Source: K189A clade bacterium
GTDB lineage: Bacteria > Pseudomonadota > Gammaproteobacteria > Pseudomonadales > Azotimanducaceae
Assembly: GCA_902565895.1 (NCBI GenBank)
Contig: CACFGV010000012.1
Span: forward strand, 1 to 52,825
Length of the DNA: 52,825 nucleotides
Reading direction: 5' to 3'
Part shown: positions 36,657 to 45,422 of the stretch, one piece after another
Numbering within the stretch: position 1 is the first letter of the stretch
Layout: every line of letters starts with the position of its first letter
The notes under the pieces: generated by a model
What the model was told of the DNA's origin: nothing
Databases searched by the model: none
The model's input: the letters and a program-made list of their open reading frames with translations, nothing else
Program-made: the position numbers and the translations under genes

Positions 36657-37292
36657 ATGTCTTTTCAAACGATTCCAACCGCCGCGAAACGTGCCAGCCT
36701 ACGGCAGTTAGCGAAAACGCGGTTGCTCGGCTTAGCCTTCTGTAGCCTGTTAACCATGCCAGTTCATGCAGACTGGCAACTTATTGGCGAGGCCTCAGAA
36801 CTGAGCTTTGTTTCAGTGAAGGCCGCTCATTTAGCCGAGCAACACCACTTTAAAACCGTCACGGGTACGGTAAGCGACGACGGTGAGGCGCATTTGATTG
36901 TCGATCTTGCCAGTGTTCACACTGGTATCGATATTCGTGATCAACGTATGCGTGACATGTTTTTCAAAGTCGCCGAATTCCCCACCGCCGACTTCTATTC
37001 ATCGGTTGACGTTGCCACCGCAGCCGACTTGGCGGTTGGAGAGAGTGTCGACATCCCGCTCGTCGGCAAAGTTCGTGTGCACCGAGTATTCGCCGACGTT
37101 AAAGCTGTTGTTACCGCCGTTAAGCTGACCGAAGATCGGATTATGCTCACAAGCAAGGAACCCATATTGCTCAACGCATCGTCCTTGGGTTTGTCCGACG
37201 GTGTCGAGATGTTGCGATCCGTCGCAAACCTTCCGGTAATCAGCTTGGCCGTGCCCATAACCTTTCAGTTACAGTTTCAAAAAACCATCTAG
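36657..37292 (+). CDS. YceI family periplasmic lipid-binding protein
   Basis: A 211-residue protein with an N-terminal signal region (LLGLAFCSLLTMPVHA, ending before D39) and a YceI beta-barrel domain: residues 40-80 with the start ADWQLIGEASELSFVS, then GIDIRDQRMRDMFFKVAEFPTA and PLVGKVRVHRV. YceI-type proteins bind isoprenoid chains in the periplasm. AAGAGG precedes the ATG. It has no cytochrome b561 partner, with which many relatives are paired, and is followed by a MOP-type membrane protein. Confidence 0.92.
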   Translation: MSFQTIPTAAKRASLRQLAKTRLLGLAFCSLLTMPVHADWQLIGEASELSFVSVKAAHLAEQHHFKTVTGTVSDDGEAHLIVDLASVHTGIDIRDQRMRDMFFKVAEFPTADFYSSVDVATAADLAVGESVDIPLVGKVRVHRVFADVKAVVTAVKLTEDRIMLTSKEPILLNASSLGLSDGVEMLRSVANLPVISLAVPITFQLQFQKTI

Positions 37293-37316
37293 GGCGACTT
37301 CCCAGGCACCTTATTC

Positions 37317-38579
37317 GTGCGCACCTATTGGGCCTTTTATTGGCCGTTAGCACTGACTGCGGTCGGCATGGTGCTGTCCGTTCAGTTTCAGAACGCCACC
37401 CTCGCTCGCTATCCAGAAGCCGTCACTGAGTTAGCTATTCTTGCCCTGTCACTCGGTGTGTTCAGTTTCTTCAACGCAAGCCAGCAATTCATTGCGCAAT
37501 TGTCCAACGTCTATGCCCGCAGTGCCCAGGGCAGTCGCCGCTCATGGCGTTTTGTGGTGGTTGCGAGCTTGGTGATCACCGCCCCACTGCTGCTATTGGC
37601 AACTCTGCCCCAGGGCGCCGACCTGATTTCGCTGATTTTTAGCATCAACCCTGATGTGGTCGACCGAGTCCGAGAATACCTCTTGCTGTTGTGCCCGTTG
37701 ATTCTCCTAAATGGTCAACGCCATTACTTTACAGGCCTGTTAGCCCAGGCGCGTCTCACCGGCTGGATTACCATCTTCAACTTTATTTACCTTGGTACGG
37801 TAATCGCCGCGCTTATCACCGGTTTTGCTTTAGGTGGCCCAGCTGTATGGGTCGTTGTTGGCGCCGAAATCTTCGCCGTATGTTTGCTGCTTACCTTGTT
37901 GCTAATTGCCTATCGTCGCTTTTATCAACTGCCAGAGATCGCCGAGCACAGTGACGTCAGCTACCGAGAACTGGTGCACTTTTTTATTCCAATCTCTACA
38001 ACGGGGGTTATGTTTGCCCTGTCTCGTCCGATTCTCTTCGCTTTCGTGGCAAGGGCGCCCGACGGCCTGCTGACTATTGCGGCCCTTCGCGTGGCGTTCG
38101 ATTTCAGCATGATCTTTCAGCAGGCGGCGAATCAGTTCCGGCACTTTTTTATCACATTCGGTTTTACCGACATGCACACCAAAGTGCGCTTTATGATCGC
38201 GGTCTGCGCTGGCCTAACCGGCGCTATGCTGCTGTTCAGCCTCACCGACCTTGCTGATCTGATTTGGAATACATCAATGGGGCTGTCTAGCCAGCTCACT
38301 GATCTTGCGATAGAGGTCACTCTGATCATGTGCCTGATGCCGGCAATTATTATCTATCGCAATTACTATCATGGTCGGCTTATGACCGAGCGACGCACAG
38401 GCGGTATGGCCTGGGCCGCGATCATTCGCGTTATTGGCATCTACGCCACAGCGCAACTGCTCTATTCCTTAGGATGGCTCAACCATATCAGCGCCACCTG
38501 CGTGCTGATTTTGGGCTTTGTGATAGAAGCCTACTTTGCTCGACGCTCAGTTAAACAAGTTCTGCGACTCGGTGATTAG
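37317..38579 (+). CDS. MOP-superfamily multi-pass membrane protein
   Basis: A 420-residue protein with about twelve hydrophobic segments in two similar halves, each opening with a conserved-looking motif (YWAFYWPLALTAVG; FFIPISTTGVMFALSRPILF). This is the MOP (MATE/flippase) plan. The first-helix wording and AQLSNVYARS loop remind me of ANKH-like proteins, a remote branch; that is only a guess. It begins with GTG, 25 bases after the YceI stop, and has no good ribosome site. It could transport a lipid-linked or small organic substrate. It is distinct from the MATE gene at 40643. Confidence 0.72.
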   Translation: MRTYWAFYWPLALTAVGMVLSVQFQNATLARYPEAVTELAILALSLGVFSFFNASQQFIAQLSNVYARSAQGSRRSWRFVVVASLVITAPLLLLATLPQGADLISLIFSINPDVVDRVREYLLLLCPLILLNGQRHYFTGLLAQARLTGWITIFNFIYLGTVIAALITGFALGGPAVWVVVGAEIFAVCLLLTLLLIAYRRFYQLPEIAEHSDVSYRELVHFFIPISTTGVMFALSRPILFAFVARAPDGLLTIAALRVAFDFSMIFQQAANQFRHFFITFGFTDMHTKVRFMIAVCAGLTGAMLLFSLTDLADLIWNTSMGLSSQLTDLAIEVTLIMCLMPAIIIYRNYYHGRLMTERRTGGMAWAAIIRVIGIYATAQLLYSLGWLNHISATCVLILGFVIEAYFARRSVKQVLRLGD

Positions 38580-38663
38580 CCGTTGACTTTTTTGTGAACA
38601 ACCCACAGCGCCGGTGCCGTATACTGTGTCGCCCAGCACACCAGTCCATGGAATGTTTAATTT

Positions 38664-39539
38664 ATGCACGGCCCGACTTCCCACAGCTATTTCTCACAAC
38701 GATTAAGACTGCACTATGTAGATTGGGGAAATCCTGATGCACCGCCGATGATCCTGATTCACGGCGGCCGTGATCACTGCCGCAACTGGGACTGGGTAGC
38801 TGAACAATTTCGCGACGACTACCACATCATTGCACCTGATCTGCGCGGCCACGGCGACAGTCAATGGATGGTGGGCGGCGCGTATAGCCAAATCGACTAT
38901 GTCTACGATATTGCGCAGCTGCTGCGGCAAAAAAATATGGCACCAGTCACCGTGGTTGGACACTCCCTGGGGGGCTCCATTTCGCTGTTGTATACCGCGC
39001 TGCACCCTAAAAATGTAAATAAACTTATAGCCATTGAGGGCATGGGACCGCCGCCATCAATGATCGCCGAGCGCGTCAATCAACCGGCAGAAACCAGACT
39101 GCACAACTGGTTTTCCGATCTACGCAAGTCTTCTGGTCGTATTGTTAAGCGTTACCCCACGCTTGAGGACGCATTCCAGCGTATGCAAACCGAAAACCCA
39201 CATTTATCCGAAGCACAGGCACGACACCTGACCATTCATGGCAGCAACCAGAATGAAGACGGCACCTTCAGCTGGAAGTTCGACAATTACGTACGTAATT
39301 TTTCGCCCATCGGCATCCCCCATGACGACATCACCAAACTCTACGGCAACATCACCTGCCCAACTCTATTGGTACGTGGTTTAGAGTCTTGGGCGTCAGA
39401 CCCAGTAGCCGACGGACGCACCAAGGCGTTCAATTGTGCTGTTGAAGTGGTCGCCTTTGCTAACGCTGGCCATTGGGTGCACCACGATCAACTGGACGGC
39501 TTCGTGGAGCGGATACGAGACTTTTTAAAGGATGGTTAA
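38664..39539 (+). CDS. Alpha/beta hydrolase
   Basis: A 291-residue hydrolase with the motifs ILIHGGRDHCRNWD (oxyanion), PDLRGHGDS and the nucleophile elbow VVGHSLGGS. The His of the triad is near the end (AGHWVHHDQ). It is like the epoxide-hydrolase/haloalkane-dehalogenase/esterase branch, and the substrate cannot be read. An ATG at 38664 follows an AT-rich stretch with a TATACT sequence at 38620 that may be a -10 element. It ends nine bases before the next gene. Confidence 0.88.
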   Translation: MHGPTSHSYFSQRLRLHYVDWGNPDAPPMILIHGGRDHCRNWDWVAEQFRDDYHIIAPDLRGHGDSQWMVGGAYSQIDYVYDIAQLLRQKNMAPVTVVGHSLGGSISLLYTALHPKNVNKLIAIEGMGPPPSMIAERVNQPAETRLHNWFSDLRKSSGRIVKRYPTLEDAFQRMQTENPHLSEAQARHLTIHGSNQNEDGTFSWKFDNYVRNFSPIGIPHDDITKLYGNITCPTLLVRGLESWASDPVADGRTKAFNCAVEVVAFANAGHWVHHDQLDGFVERIRDFLKDG

Positions 39540-39548
39540 AAGCGCGAT

Positions 39549-40646
39549 ATGACTGCGCAAGCCCAACAGCTACACGAGTCTGTCTGGCAGGGTGTCGTCT
39601 ACCTAACCGGTGGCGGTAGCCCGCTACTGGCTGACCTACTGACAGTGCCGGGGGCGTCTAATACCGTCTTGGAAGTGTCCGTCCCTTACGCCGAACAAGC
39701 TCTGCACGAGCTACTGGGCAGCCCGCCGGAGCAAGCTGCATCAGAACAAACTGGTCGCGCCTTGGCTATGGGCGCCTATCAACGCGCCATGGGACTGGGT
39801 GCAGAGATTGGGTTTGGCCTTGGTGTAACAGCGAGCTTATCCAGCAATAGCGCAAAACGTGGGCAAACTCGCGCCTATTGGGCCATCCAAACCGCCACTA
39901 AGAGCGCAAGCTACCACCTCATACTCGATAACGCCGACTCTCGCACCGAGCAAGAACAGCAACTCAACAAGGCGTTGTGGCAAAGCATTGAGTACTGTCT
40001 ATTGGACTCCCAACAGCAGCCAAACCAGGCCCGACTACGCGAGCTCACGGCACCAGAGTCCTGGCAGCCGCTTCTGCATCAAGCGCCCTATGCAACATGC
40101 ACAAAACACCACGATGGCAAACTGATCCTACCGGGCTCTTTCAATCCTTTGCACGAAGGTCACCAACAAATGTTAAACGTTGCAGAGTCCGTGACAGGAT
40201 TAACCGGCGCCTATGAACTGACTTTGCGTAACGCCGACAAGCCGGACCTGGACTACTTGACCCTGCAAGAACGATTGGACGGCCTGACAAGTTATCCGGT
40301 TTGGTTAACCAACTTGACCAACTTCGAACAAAAGGCCGAGCAATTTAGCGGTGCTATTTTTGCCCTGGGCACCGACACTTTGGCGCGCATCGCGCAGCCA
40401 CGATTCTACGCCAACGACAAAAACCGCATGCTGCAAGCCATCGACAACATCATTCAACACAACATTACGTTTTTAGTATTTGGTCGCCTAAGCGACGCAA
40501 ACTTCCTTGAGTTAGCAGACCTTGCGCTGCCTGCGAGCCTAAAGTCTATTTGCCAAGCAGTACCGTCGGAGGATTATCGTAACGACATCTCCTCCAGTGC
40601 GATCCGCGCCAGCCAACGACAAAACACGTCGCCATCTGAGTCCTAG
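39549..40646 (+). CDS. CinA-like domain fused to nucleotidyltransferase (NMN adenylyltransferase-like)
   Basis: The 365-residue protein has two domains. Residues about 1-160 look like a CinA-C/PncC-like domain: VVYLTGGGSPLLADLLTVPGASNTVLEVSVPYAEQALHE, split here into the GGGSPL and PGASNTVLE parts, then AMGAYQRA and GLGVTASL. Residues about 195-365 are a cytidylyltransferase-fold domain with ILPGSFNPLHEGHQQM (HxGH-type nucleotide motif) and ISSSAIRAS (ISSTxIR-like). A similar pairing occurs in eukaryotic proteins. The two activities would fit NMN deamidation and mononucleotide adenylylation in NAD recycling. The function is inferred, and the expected ESCTGG active-site motif is not clear here. 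Its last bases overlap the convergent MATE gene. Confidence 0.8.
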   Translation: MTAQAQQLHESVWQGVVYLTGGGSPLLADLLTVPGASNTVLEVSVPYAEQALHELLGSPPEQAASEQTGRALAMGAYQRAMGLGAEIGFGLGVTASLSSNSAKRGQTRAYWAIQTATKSASYHLILDNADSRTEQEQQLNKALWQSIEYCLLDSQQQPNQARLRELTAPESWQPLLHQAPYATCTKHHDGKLILPGSFNPLHEGHQQMLNVAESVTGLTGAYELTLRNADKPDLDYLTLQERLDGLTSYPVWLTNLTNFEQKAEQFSGAIFALGTDTLARIAQPRFYANDKNRMLQAIDNIIQHNITFLVFGRLSDANFLELADLALPASLKSICQAVPSEDYRNDISSSAIRASQRQNTSPSES

Positions 40647-42067
40647 CCATAATTTTGGTTGGGAACAATTTTCTTCCACTTACCTTTGCGAAAGCGCCAA
40701 ATCAACAGTGCGCCTTTAAGCACGTAGTCTCCAACCAGAGCCGCGTAGACCCAGAAAACCGCGAGCTCTAAATACACAGCTATGGCCGCCAACCCGCACC
40801 GCATGACCAACAGGCCAAGCACTGTGGCGATCAGTGGAAATCGAGTGTCACCTGCACCGCGTAGCGAACCGCCAATGGCGAACTCCACAGCCAACAGCGG
40901 CATCATGGCGCCTAACAGGTAAATAAACTGCACCGTATAGGCAATTGTGGTGGCATCGTCACCGATGAAGTAACGAGACAACTGCTGAGCAAAAATGACG
41001 ATCAACAAACCCAACGAGCCCATTGAGACCACCGCAAGCCACAGCGAACGCCAGCCGCTGCGACTGGCGGCCTCAGGATCTCTGGCGCCTAAATGTTGGC
41101 CGACCAGCGTGGATCCAGCAATCGAAAAGCCGAAGCCCACAGTCATGCAAACAGCTAGAATATTGACCCCTATGTTGTAGGCCGCGAATGCTTCTGTGCC
41201 GTAGGCGTTGCCAATCAACATTAGGAAGATAAAAAAGCCCAGCTGAAAAACGCCTTGTTCCAAGGCCGCTGGATAGCCGATATCTAACAGTGCGCGCAAG
41301 CGCGCGCGTCGCCACCAGCCTCCTGACACATGCCGCACCCGAAACTTCTGCCGTACCCAAAGTATTAACAACACGGCGGATCCGACACTGAAAGAAATAC
41401 CTGCTGCGATGGCAGCCCCCGCAACACCCATAGCAGGAACGCCCCAGAAGCCGAAAATGAAAACGAACAACAAAGGGAGATTTAGCAGATTTACACCACC
41501 GCTGATCCATAACGGCGACCAGGCATCTCCGGAGGCACGCAGCGCGGCACTCAAAACAAACATGGCGGCAAAGGCCAAATTAAAAACCGACAGCCAGCGA
41601 ATATTTTCAGCCGCAAGCGCTAAAGTCTGTGGATCCAGTCCAAATACCGAGGCCACAGGCCTGGCTAAAAAGAAACCAAAGAATGCAATGGCAAAAGAAA
41701 ACGCGGCGGCCAATACCAAAGATGCCATGGTCACGCGGCTGGCTTCGTCGTAGTCACCAGCGCCCCAAGCACGCGCAACCAGCGCAGTCGTACCCGCACT
41801 AATCGCCATTAATATGGCCTGCATCGCAAAGAAAATACGCTGTCCTGCGCCAAGGGCTGCGAGCGACTGCGCGCCAAGCTCACCAACGAATTTTGTCTGC
41901 ACCATACCGACAACGGTATAACTTAAGTTGCCCAAAATAGACGGCAGGGCGAGCTGCCAAATGGAGGGTCGTACAGGAGGATCCGATTCAGCAGCATGAG
42001 AGTCAGAAGCATACGCCAGGCTTTTAGCCTGCTCGGTCTCGTCGAGTTGTTGTTGCTTTGCGTCCAC
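40643..42067 (-). CDS. MATE family efflux transporter
   Basis: A 474-residue protein with about twelve membrane segments in two repeats. The N-terminal stretch LALPSILGNLSYTVVGMVQTKFVG and the second-half segment SLRGAGDTRFPLIATVL are the typical MATE signatures. It exports cationic drugs or organic compounds using Na+ or H+. The start is GTG at 42067 (GTG GAC GCA), and there is no strong ribosome site. The first 35 residues are hydrophilic. It converges with the CinA-like gene, four bases overlapping. Confidence 0.92.
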   Translation of the reverse strand: MDAKQQQLDETEQAKSLAYASDSHAAESDPPVRPSIWQLALPSILGNLSYTVVGMVQTKFVGELGAQSLAALGAGQRIFFAMQAILMAISAGTTALVARAWGAGDYDEASRVTMASLVLAAAFSFAIAFFGFFLARPVASVFGLDPQTLALAAENIRWLSVFNLAFAAMFVLSAALRASGDAWSPLWISGGVNLLNLPLLFVFIFGFWGVPAMGVAGAAIAAGISFSVGSAVLLILWVRQKFRVRHVSGGWWRRARLRALLDIGYPAALEQGVFQLGFFIFLMLIGNAYGTEAFAAYNIGVNILAVCMTVGFGFSIAGSTLVGQHLGARDPEAASRSGWRSLWLAVVSMGSLGLLIVIFAQQLSRYFIGDDATTIAYTVQFIYLLGAMMPLLAVEFAIGGSLRGAGDTRFPLIATVLGLLVMRCGLAAIAVYLELAVFWVYAALVGDYVLKGALLIWRFRKGKWKKIVPNQNYG

Positions 42068-42203
42068 AGCGTAGCCAAACCAGTTGGGCGCTTAGTCTAC
42101 TACTTGCACCGAGGGTTGTCGGCCAGAACATGAGCGGCAGCGCAAAAGTTGCTTCAAAGCTACAGAGTCCGGACAATAGCCCGCTTGAGGAAAGGAGAAG
42201 GTT

Positions 42204-43073
42204 ATGGATCTAGGAAAGCTGGGCGTTTGGTATTTCTTTGACGGCGTCACTACGGACGTGGCGACTGAGGCGGCACAACGCATTGAGGCGCTAGGCTATG
42301 GCACTCTTTGGTTACCCGAGACAGTGGGTAAGGATCCCCTGACCACCGCCAGTTGGTTTCTTGCCAACACCAAGCGTCTGAATATGGCTACCGGGATCGT
42401 CAACATCTACAACCGCGAACCAGGGGTCATGTTGGCGGCACAGCGCACCCTTGCAGAGCAGTCTGGTGGCCGCTTCGCGTTGGCCATGGGCGTTTCCCAT
42501 AAGCCGCTGGTGGAGGGCGTGCGCGGCTTGGAATACGGACCACCCGTGGCGACGATGCGTAACTATTTAGAAAAAATGAGCGCTTCTATTTACAACGGAC
42601 CAGCACCGGCGGAAACCCCACCAACCCTGATCGCGGCCTTGGGCCCTAAAATGTTGGAGTTGGCCAAAGAACAAACCGACGGCGCTCACCCCTACTTCAC
42701 TTCACCGGACCATACAGCCATGGCGAGGGAGATTCTTGGCGACGGACCAACCCTGGCCGTGGAGCAAAAAATCATTTTAGAAACAGATGCGGCAAAGGCC
42801 CGGGAACTGGCCAGACCAGTGGCCAAAATTTATCAGCGATTACCGAACTACCGGAACAATTGGTTGCGCATGGGATTGACCGAACAGGACATCGACGACC
42901 TCAGCGATCGCTTTATAGATGCAACCTTTGCGTGGGGCAATGCAGACGCCATCAAAGCGCGGATACAAGAGCATATCGACGCGGGCGCAGATCACGTCTG
43001 CGTACAACCAGTAAATCCAAACGGCCAGTTCGGCGATTTACACTGGGAATGTTTAGAGACAGTGGCTAATTGA
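42204..43073 (+). CDS. LLM-class flavin-dependent oxidoreductase, F420-type family
   Basis: A 289-residue luciferase-like enzyme. It opens LGKLGVWYFFDGV, then TLWLPETVGKDPLTTASW and EQSGGRFALAMGVSHKPLVEG, which are the marks of the TIGR03620 type generally annotated as F420-dependent. Whether the organism makes F420 cannot be judged from this window; FMN use is possible, and a flavin reductase gene lies 1.1 kb away on the other strand. AAAGGAGAAGG before the ATG is a strong ribosome site. The stop overlaps the convergent nitronate monooxygenase-like gene by eight bases. Confidence 0.88.
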   Translation: MDLGKLGVWYFFDGVTTDVATEAAQRIEALGYGTLWLPETVGKDPLTTASWFLANTKRLNMATGIVNIYNREPGVMLAAQRTLAEQSGGRFALAMGVSHKPLVEGVRGLEYGPPVATMRNYLEKMSASIYNGPAPAETPPTLIAALGPKMLELAKEQTDGAHPYFTSPDHTAMAREILGDGPTLAVEQKIILETDAAKARELARPVAKIYQRLPNYRNNWLRMGLTEQDIDDLSDRFIDATFAWGNADAIKARIQEHIDAGADHVCVQPVNPNGQFGDLHWECLETVAN

Positions 43074-44184
43074 GCAGATTGGTGGTTCTAGACAACGCTT
43101 GCTCTGCCCCGTAGACCAGCTCATCGAAAATTTCTTTTGCTGGCCTTACCGCTTTGATCATGCCGATACCTTGGCCGGCAAATCCCGGGTTAATGTCGCC
43201 TCGGCCATCACGGTTTGCTGCTGCCATAACTGGCCCAGACACCATCCCCTGATATGGCATTGGTAGCGGTTCTACGTCCTCACGCACCCAATGCTCGGTC
43301 CATTTTGAACGGATTATGCGGGCGGGCTTACCAGTAACCGTTCGCGATACCGACGTCCCCTCTTCGGTTGAATCAACGATGGCTTGCTTTTGAAAATCGA
43401 AAATGTTGGCTTCTTCTGAGGCCAAAAATGCGGACCCCACCCAAACACCTTCTGCTCCAAGCATCAGCGCAGCCGCCACACCACGGCCGTCGGTAATGCC
43501 ACCAGCGCCGAGCACAGGAGTGTCGCCTACAGCGTCTACAACTTGGGGGATCAGCGCCATGGTGCCCACCGGTGAGTTGTGTCCACCACCGTCGTGACCC
43601 TGGGCGACGATTATGTCCAAACCCGAAGACTTCACTTGAATGGCATGGCGCACCGCTCCTACCACTGCCATCACCTTGGTACCGTTCGCGCGCAGTTCAC
43701 TCATCCATGGACCTGGGTTGCCTAATCCTGAGGCGTAAACCGGCACTCGTTCCTGGATTATGACCTCCATCTGCGCCTCGAAAAATTCCGCAGTAAAGAG
43801 CGGCGGACCATCTTGTTGTGGTTTTTCAGCTGACCCAGCTGCCATCGGCTCAAGCCCTTCTTTGGCCATAAACTCGGCAGCAAAATCCTTGCGCTCGGGC
43901 AGTAAATCAGCAGGTGTAGGCCCTTCCATATCTTCATAATTGGCACGTCTTACCGATGCAGGCAACAAAGTATCAACGCCAAAAGGTCGGTCCGTCAGTT
44001 CCCGGGTCTCGCGAATCCACTGGCGTAATTGATTTGGGCCACAAGCTGCCGCACCAAGAACGCCCAAACCTCCAGCGTTGGATACCGCAGCAGCTAAGGC
44101 GGGACAACTGGCCCCGCCCATCCCTGCTAAAACTATGGGCTTTTCAATTTCTAAGATTTCGCATACGCGACTGTTTAAGTTCAT
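43066..44184 (-). CDS. Nitronate monooxygenase-like flavin oxidoreductase
   Basis: A 372-residue TIM-barrel FMN enzyme of the 2-nitropropane dioxygenase/nitronate monooxygenase family. Typical stretches are VLAGMGGASCPALAAAVSNAGGLG at the N-terminus (split in parts GMGGAS and NAGGLG), then AQGHDGGGHN and VLGAGGITDGRGVAAALMLGAEGVWVGSAFL. It oxidises alkyl nitronates or acts as an enoyl reductase-like enzyme with FMN. It shares a TAATG junction with the flavin reductase gene upstream in transcription (one base shared), so the two are co-translated. Confidence 0.9.
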   Translation of the reverse strand: MNLNSRVCEILEIEKPIVLAGMGGASCPALAAAVSNAGGLGVLGAAACGPNQLRQWIRETRELTDRPFGVDTLLPASVRRANYEDMEGPTPADLLPERKDFAAEFMAKEGLEPMAAGSAEKPQQDGPPLFTAEFFEAQMEVIIQERVPVYASGLGNPGPWMSELRANGTKVMAVVGAVRHAIQVKSSGLDIIVAQGHDGGGHNSPVGTMALIPQVVDAVGDTPVLGAGGITDGRGVAAALMLGAEGVWVGSAFLASEEANIFDFQKQAIVDSTEEGTSVSRTVTGKPARIIRSKWTEHWVREDVEPLPMPYQGMVSGPVMAAANRDGRGDINPGFAGQGIGMIKAVRPAKEIFDELVYGAEQALSRTTNLLN

Positions 44185-44687
44185 TACATTTCTCCGAATA
44201 CGCCATAACCACTGCGCATAAATAGAAGTGGTTGTGCCTCGCTGTCGAGCAACTTGAAATCTTCAACCTGCCCGATAGCTATTGTGTGATCGCCTGCCTC
44301 GTGTTCGTCGGCCAAACTGCAGTCCACGTACGCAAGCCCCCCTCGAATGATCGGCGCTCCAGTAATGCCAGAATGCCAATCAATATCTGCAAATTTGTCG
44401 GCGCCAGACTGCGCCATGGTTTGGCAAATCGCCATCTGATCTGCTGCCAAAATATTGATGCAAAAATTCCTCGCTGCACGAATGCGCGGCCAGCTCGACG
44501 ATTTTTTTGCTGGGCATACAGCAACCAACGGCGGCTCTAACGATAACGAAACAAAGGATTGAGCTGCAAAACCTACTGGCTCACCGTTGTCGATACCGGT
44601 TACGACAGTTACGCCGGTGCAAAAATTCCCCATGGCCTGGCGAAAATCAACTTTACTGAATTCCGCGACGGCTGCCTCTGTCATCAT
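44184..44687 (-). CDS. Flavin reductase family protein (HpaC-like)
   Basis: A 167-residue split-barrel flavoprotein that supplies reduced FMN. The motif FRQAMGNFCTGVTVVTG, then GFAAQSFVSLSLEPPLVAVC and the NFCINILAADQ stretch are characteristic. Such proteins often pass reduced flavin to a monooxygenase; the nitronate monooxygenase-like gene immediately downstream is a natural partner, though that enzyme type often holds its own FMN. AAGGACAG precedes the double ATG. It is divergent from lemA. Confidence 0.92.
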   Translation of the reverse strand: MMTEAAVAEFSKVDFRQAMGNFCTGVTVVTGIDNGEPVGFAAQSFVSLSLEPPLVAVCPAKKSSSWPRIRAARNFCINILAADQMAICQTMAQSGADKFADIDWHSGITGAPIIRGGLAYVDCSLADEHEAGDHTIAIGQVEDFKLLDSEAQPLLFMRSGYGVFGEM

Positions 44688-44825
44688 CTGTCCTTACTTT
44701 TGCGCTCTGGCACTATACCTCAGACTTTGGAGCGCTTGTCGAGCGCGCGAATTCATCTACTGGCCTTGCAATTTCGCATCACAGTCGCAGTATTCACACT
44801 CAAAGAGCTCATTAGCGTGGTCCCC

Positions 44826-45416
44826 ATGGAACTGATTATCTTACTCATCATTGTCGCAGTACTGGCTTTTTGGGTGGCATCTATTTACAACCGTCTAGTG
44901 GCGTTACAGAACCGCCACGAAAACGGTTTCTCGCAGATCGAAGTGCAATTGAAGCGCCGATACGATTTGATCCCAAATTTGGTTGAAACCGCTAAAGCCT
45001 ATATGGCTCACGAACGTGAAACCCTCGAGGCCGTTATCGCAGCGCGCAATCAAGCTATTGCAGGACTAGAGGCCGCAGCAGGCAACCCTGGCGATGCCAA
45101 CGCCATGAAGGAACTGGCCGGCGCCGAAGGCGTATTGGCAAATGCGATGGGGCGTTTGAATGTTGTCATGGAGGCTTACCCTGACCTGAAAGCCAATACC
45201 AATATGATGCAACTCACCGAAGAACTGACCACCACCGAAAACAAAGTAGCGTTCTCGCGGCAAGCTTTTAACGATCAGGTCACCGAGTACAACACCTACC
45301 GCGCATCCTTTCCGCCGATTCTGTTCGCTAGCCTATTCGGTCATCCAACTGATGCCGAACTGTTGGAATTTGAAGATTCAGCAGAGATTCAAGCGGCGCC
45401 AAAGATGTCGTTTTAA
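44826..45416 (+). CDS. lemA: LemA family protein
   Basis: A 196-residue membrane-anchored protein. A single hydrophobic helix (ELIILLIIVAVLAFWVASIYN) starts the chain and is followed by a long coiled helical region with the LemA motifs NRHENGFSQIEVQLKRRYDLIPNLVETAKAYM (in parts QLKRRYDLIPNLV and ETAKAY) and the SRQAFNDQVTEYN segment. The frame runs back to 44559, but the ATG at 44826 gives the usual membrane start. Its role is poorly known; it often accompanies an M48 protease gene, as here (six-base gap). Confidence 0.93.
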   Translation: MELIILLIIVAVLAFWVASIYNRLVALQNRHENGFSQIEVQLKRRYDLIPNLVETAKAYMAHERETLEAVIAARNQAIAGLEAAAGNPGDANAMKELAGAEGVLANAMGRLNVVMEAYPDLKANTNMMQLTEELTTTENKVAFSRQAFNDQVTEYNTYRASFPPILFASLFGHPTDAELLEFEDSAEIQAAPKMSF

Positions 45417-45422
45417 TCCTGC

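Noticed and set aside
38583-38625. A TTGACT/TATACT promoter before the hydrolase at 38664.
   Set aside because: The spacing between the two elements is about 31 bases, too long for a sigma-70 promoter; only the TATACT may be real.
44559-44825. A longer LemA reading frame starting at 44559.
   Set aside because: The extra part overlaps the flavin reductase gene on the opposite strand and lacks protein-like composition; LemA proteins begin with the membrane helix at 44826.
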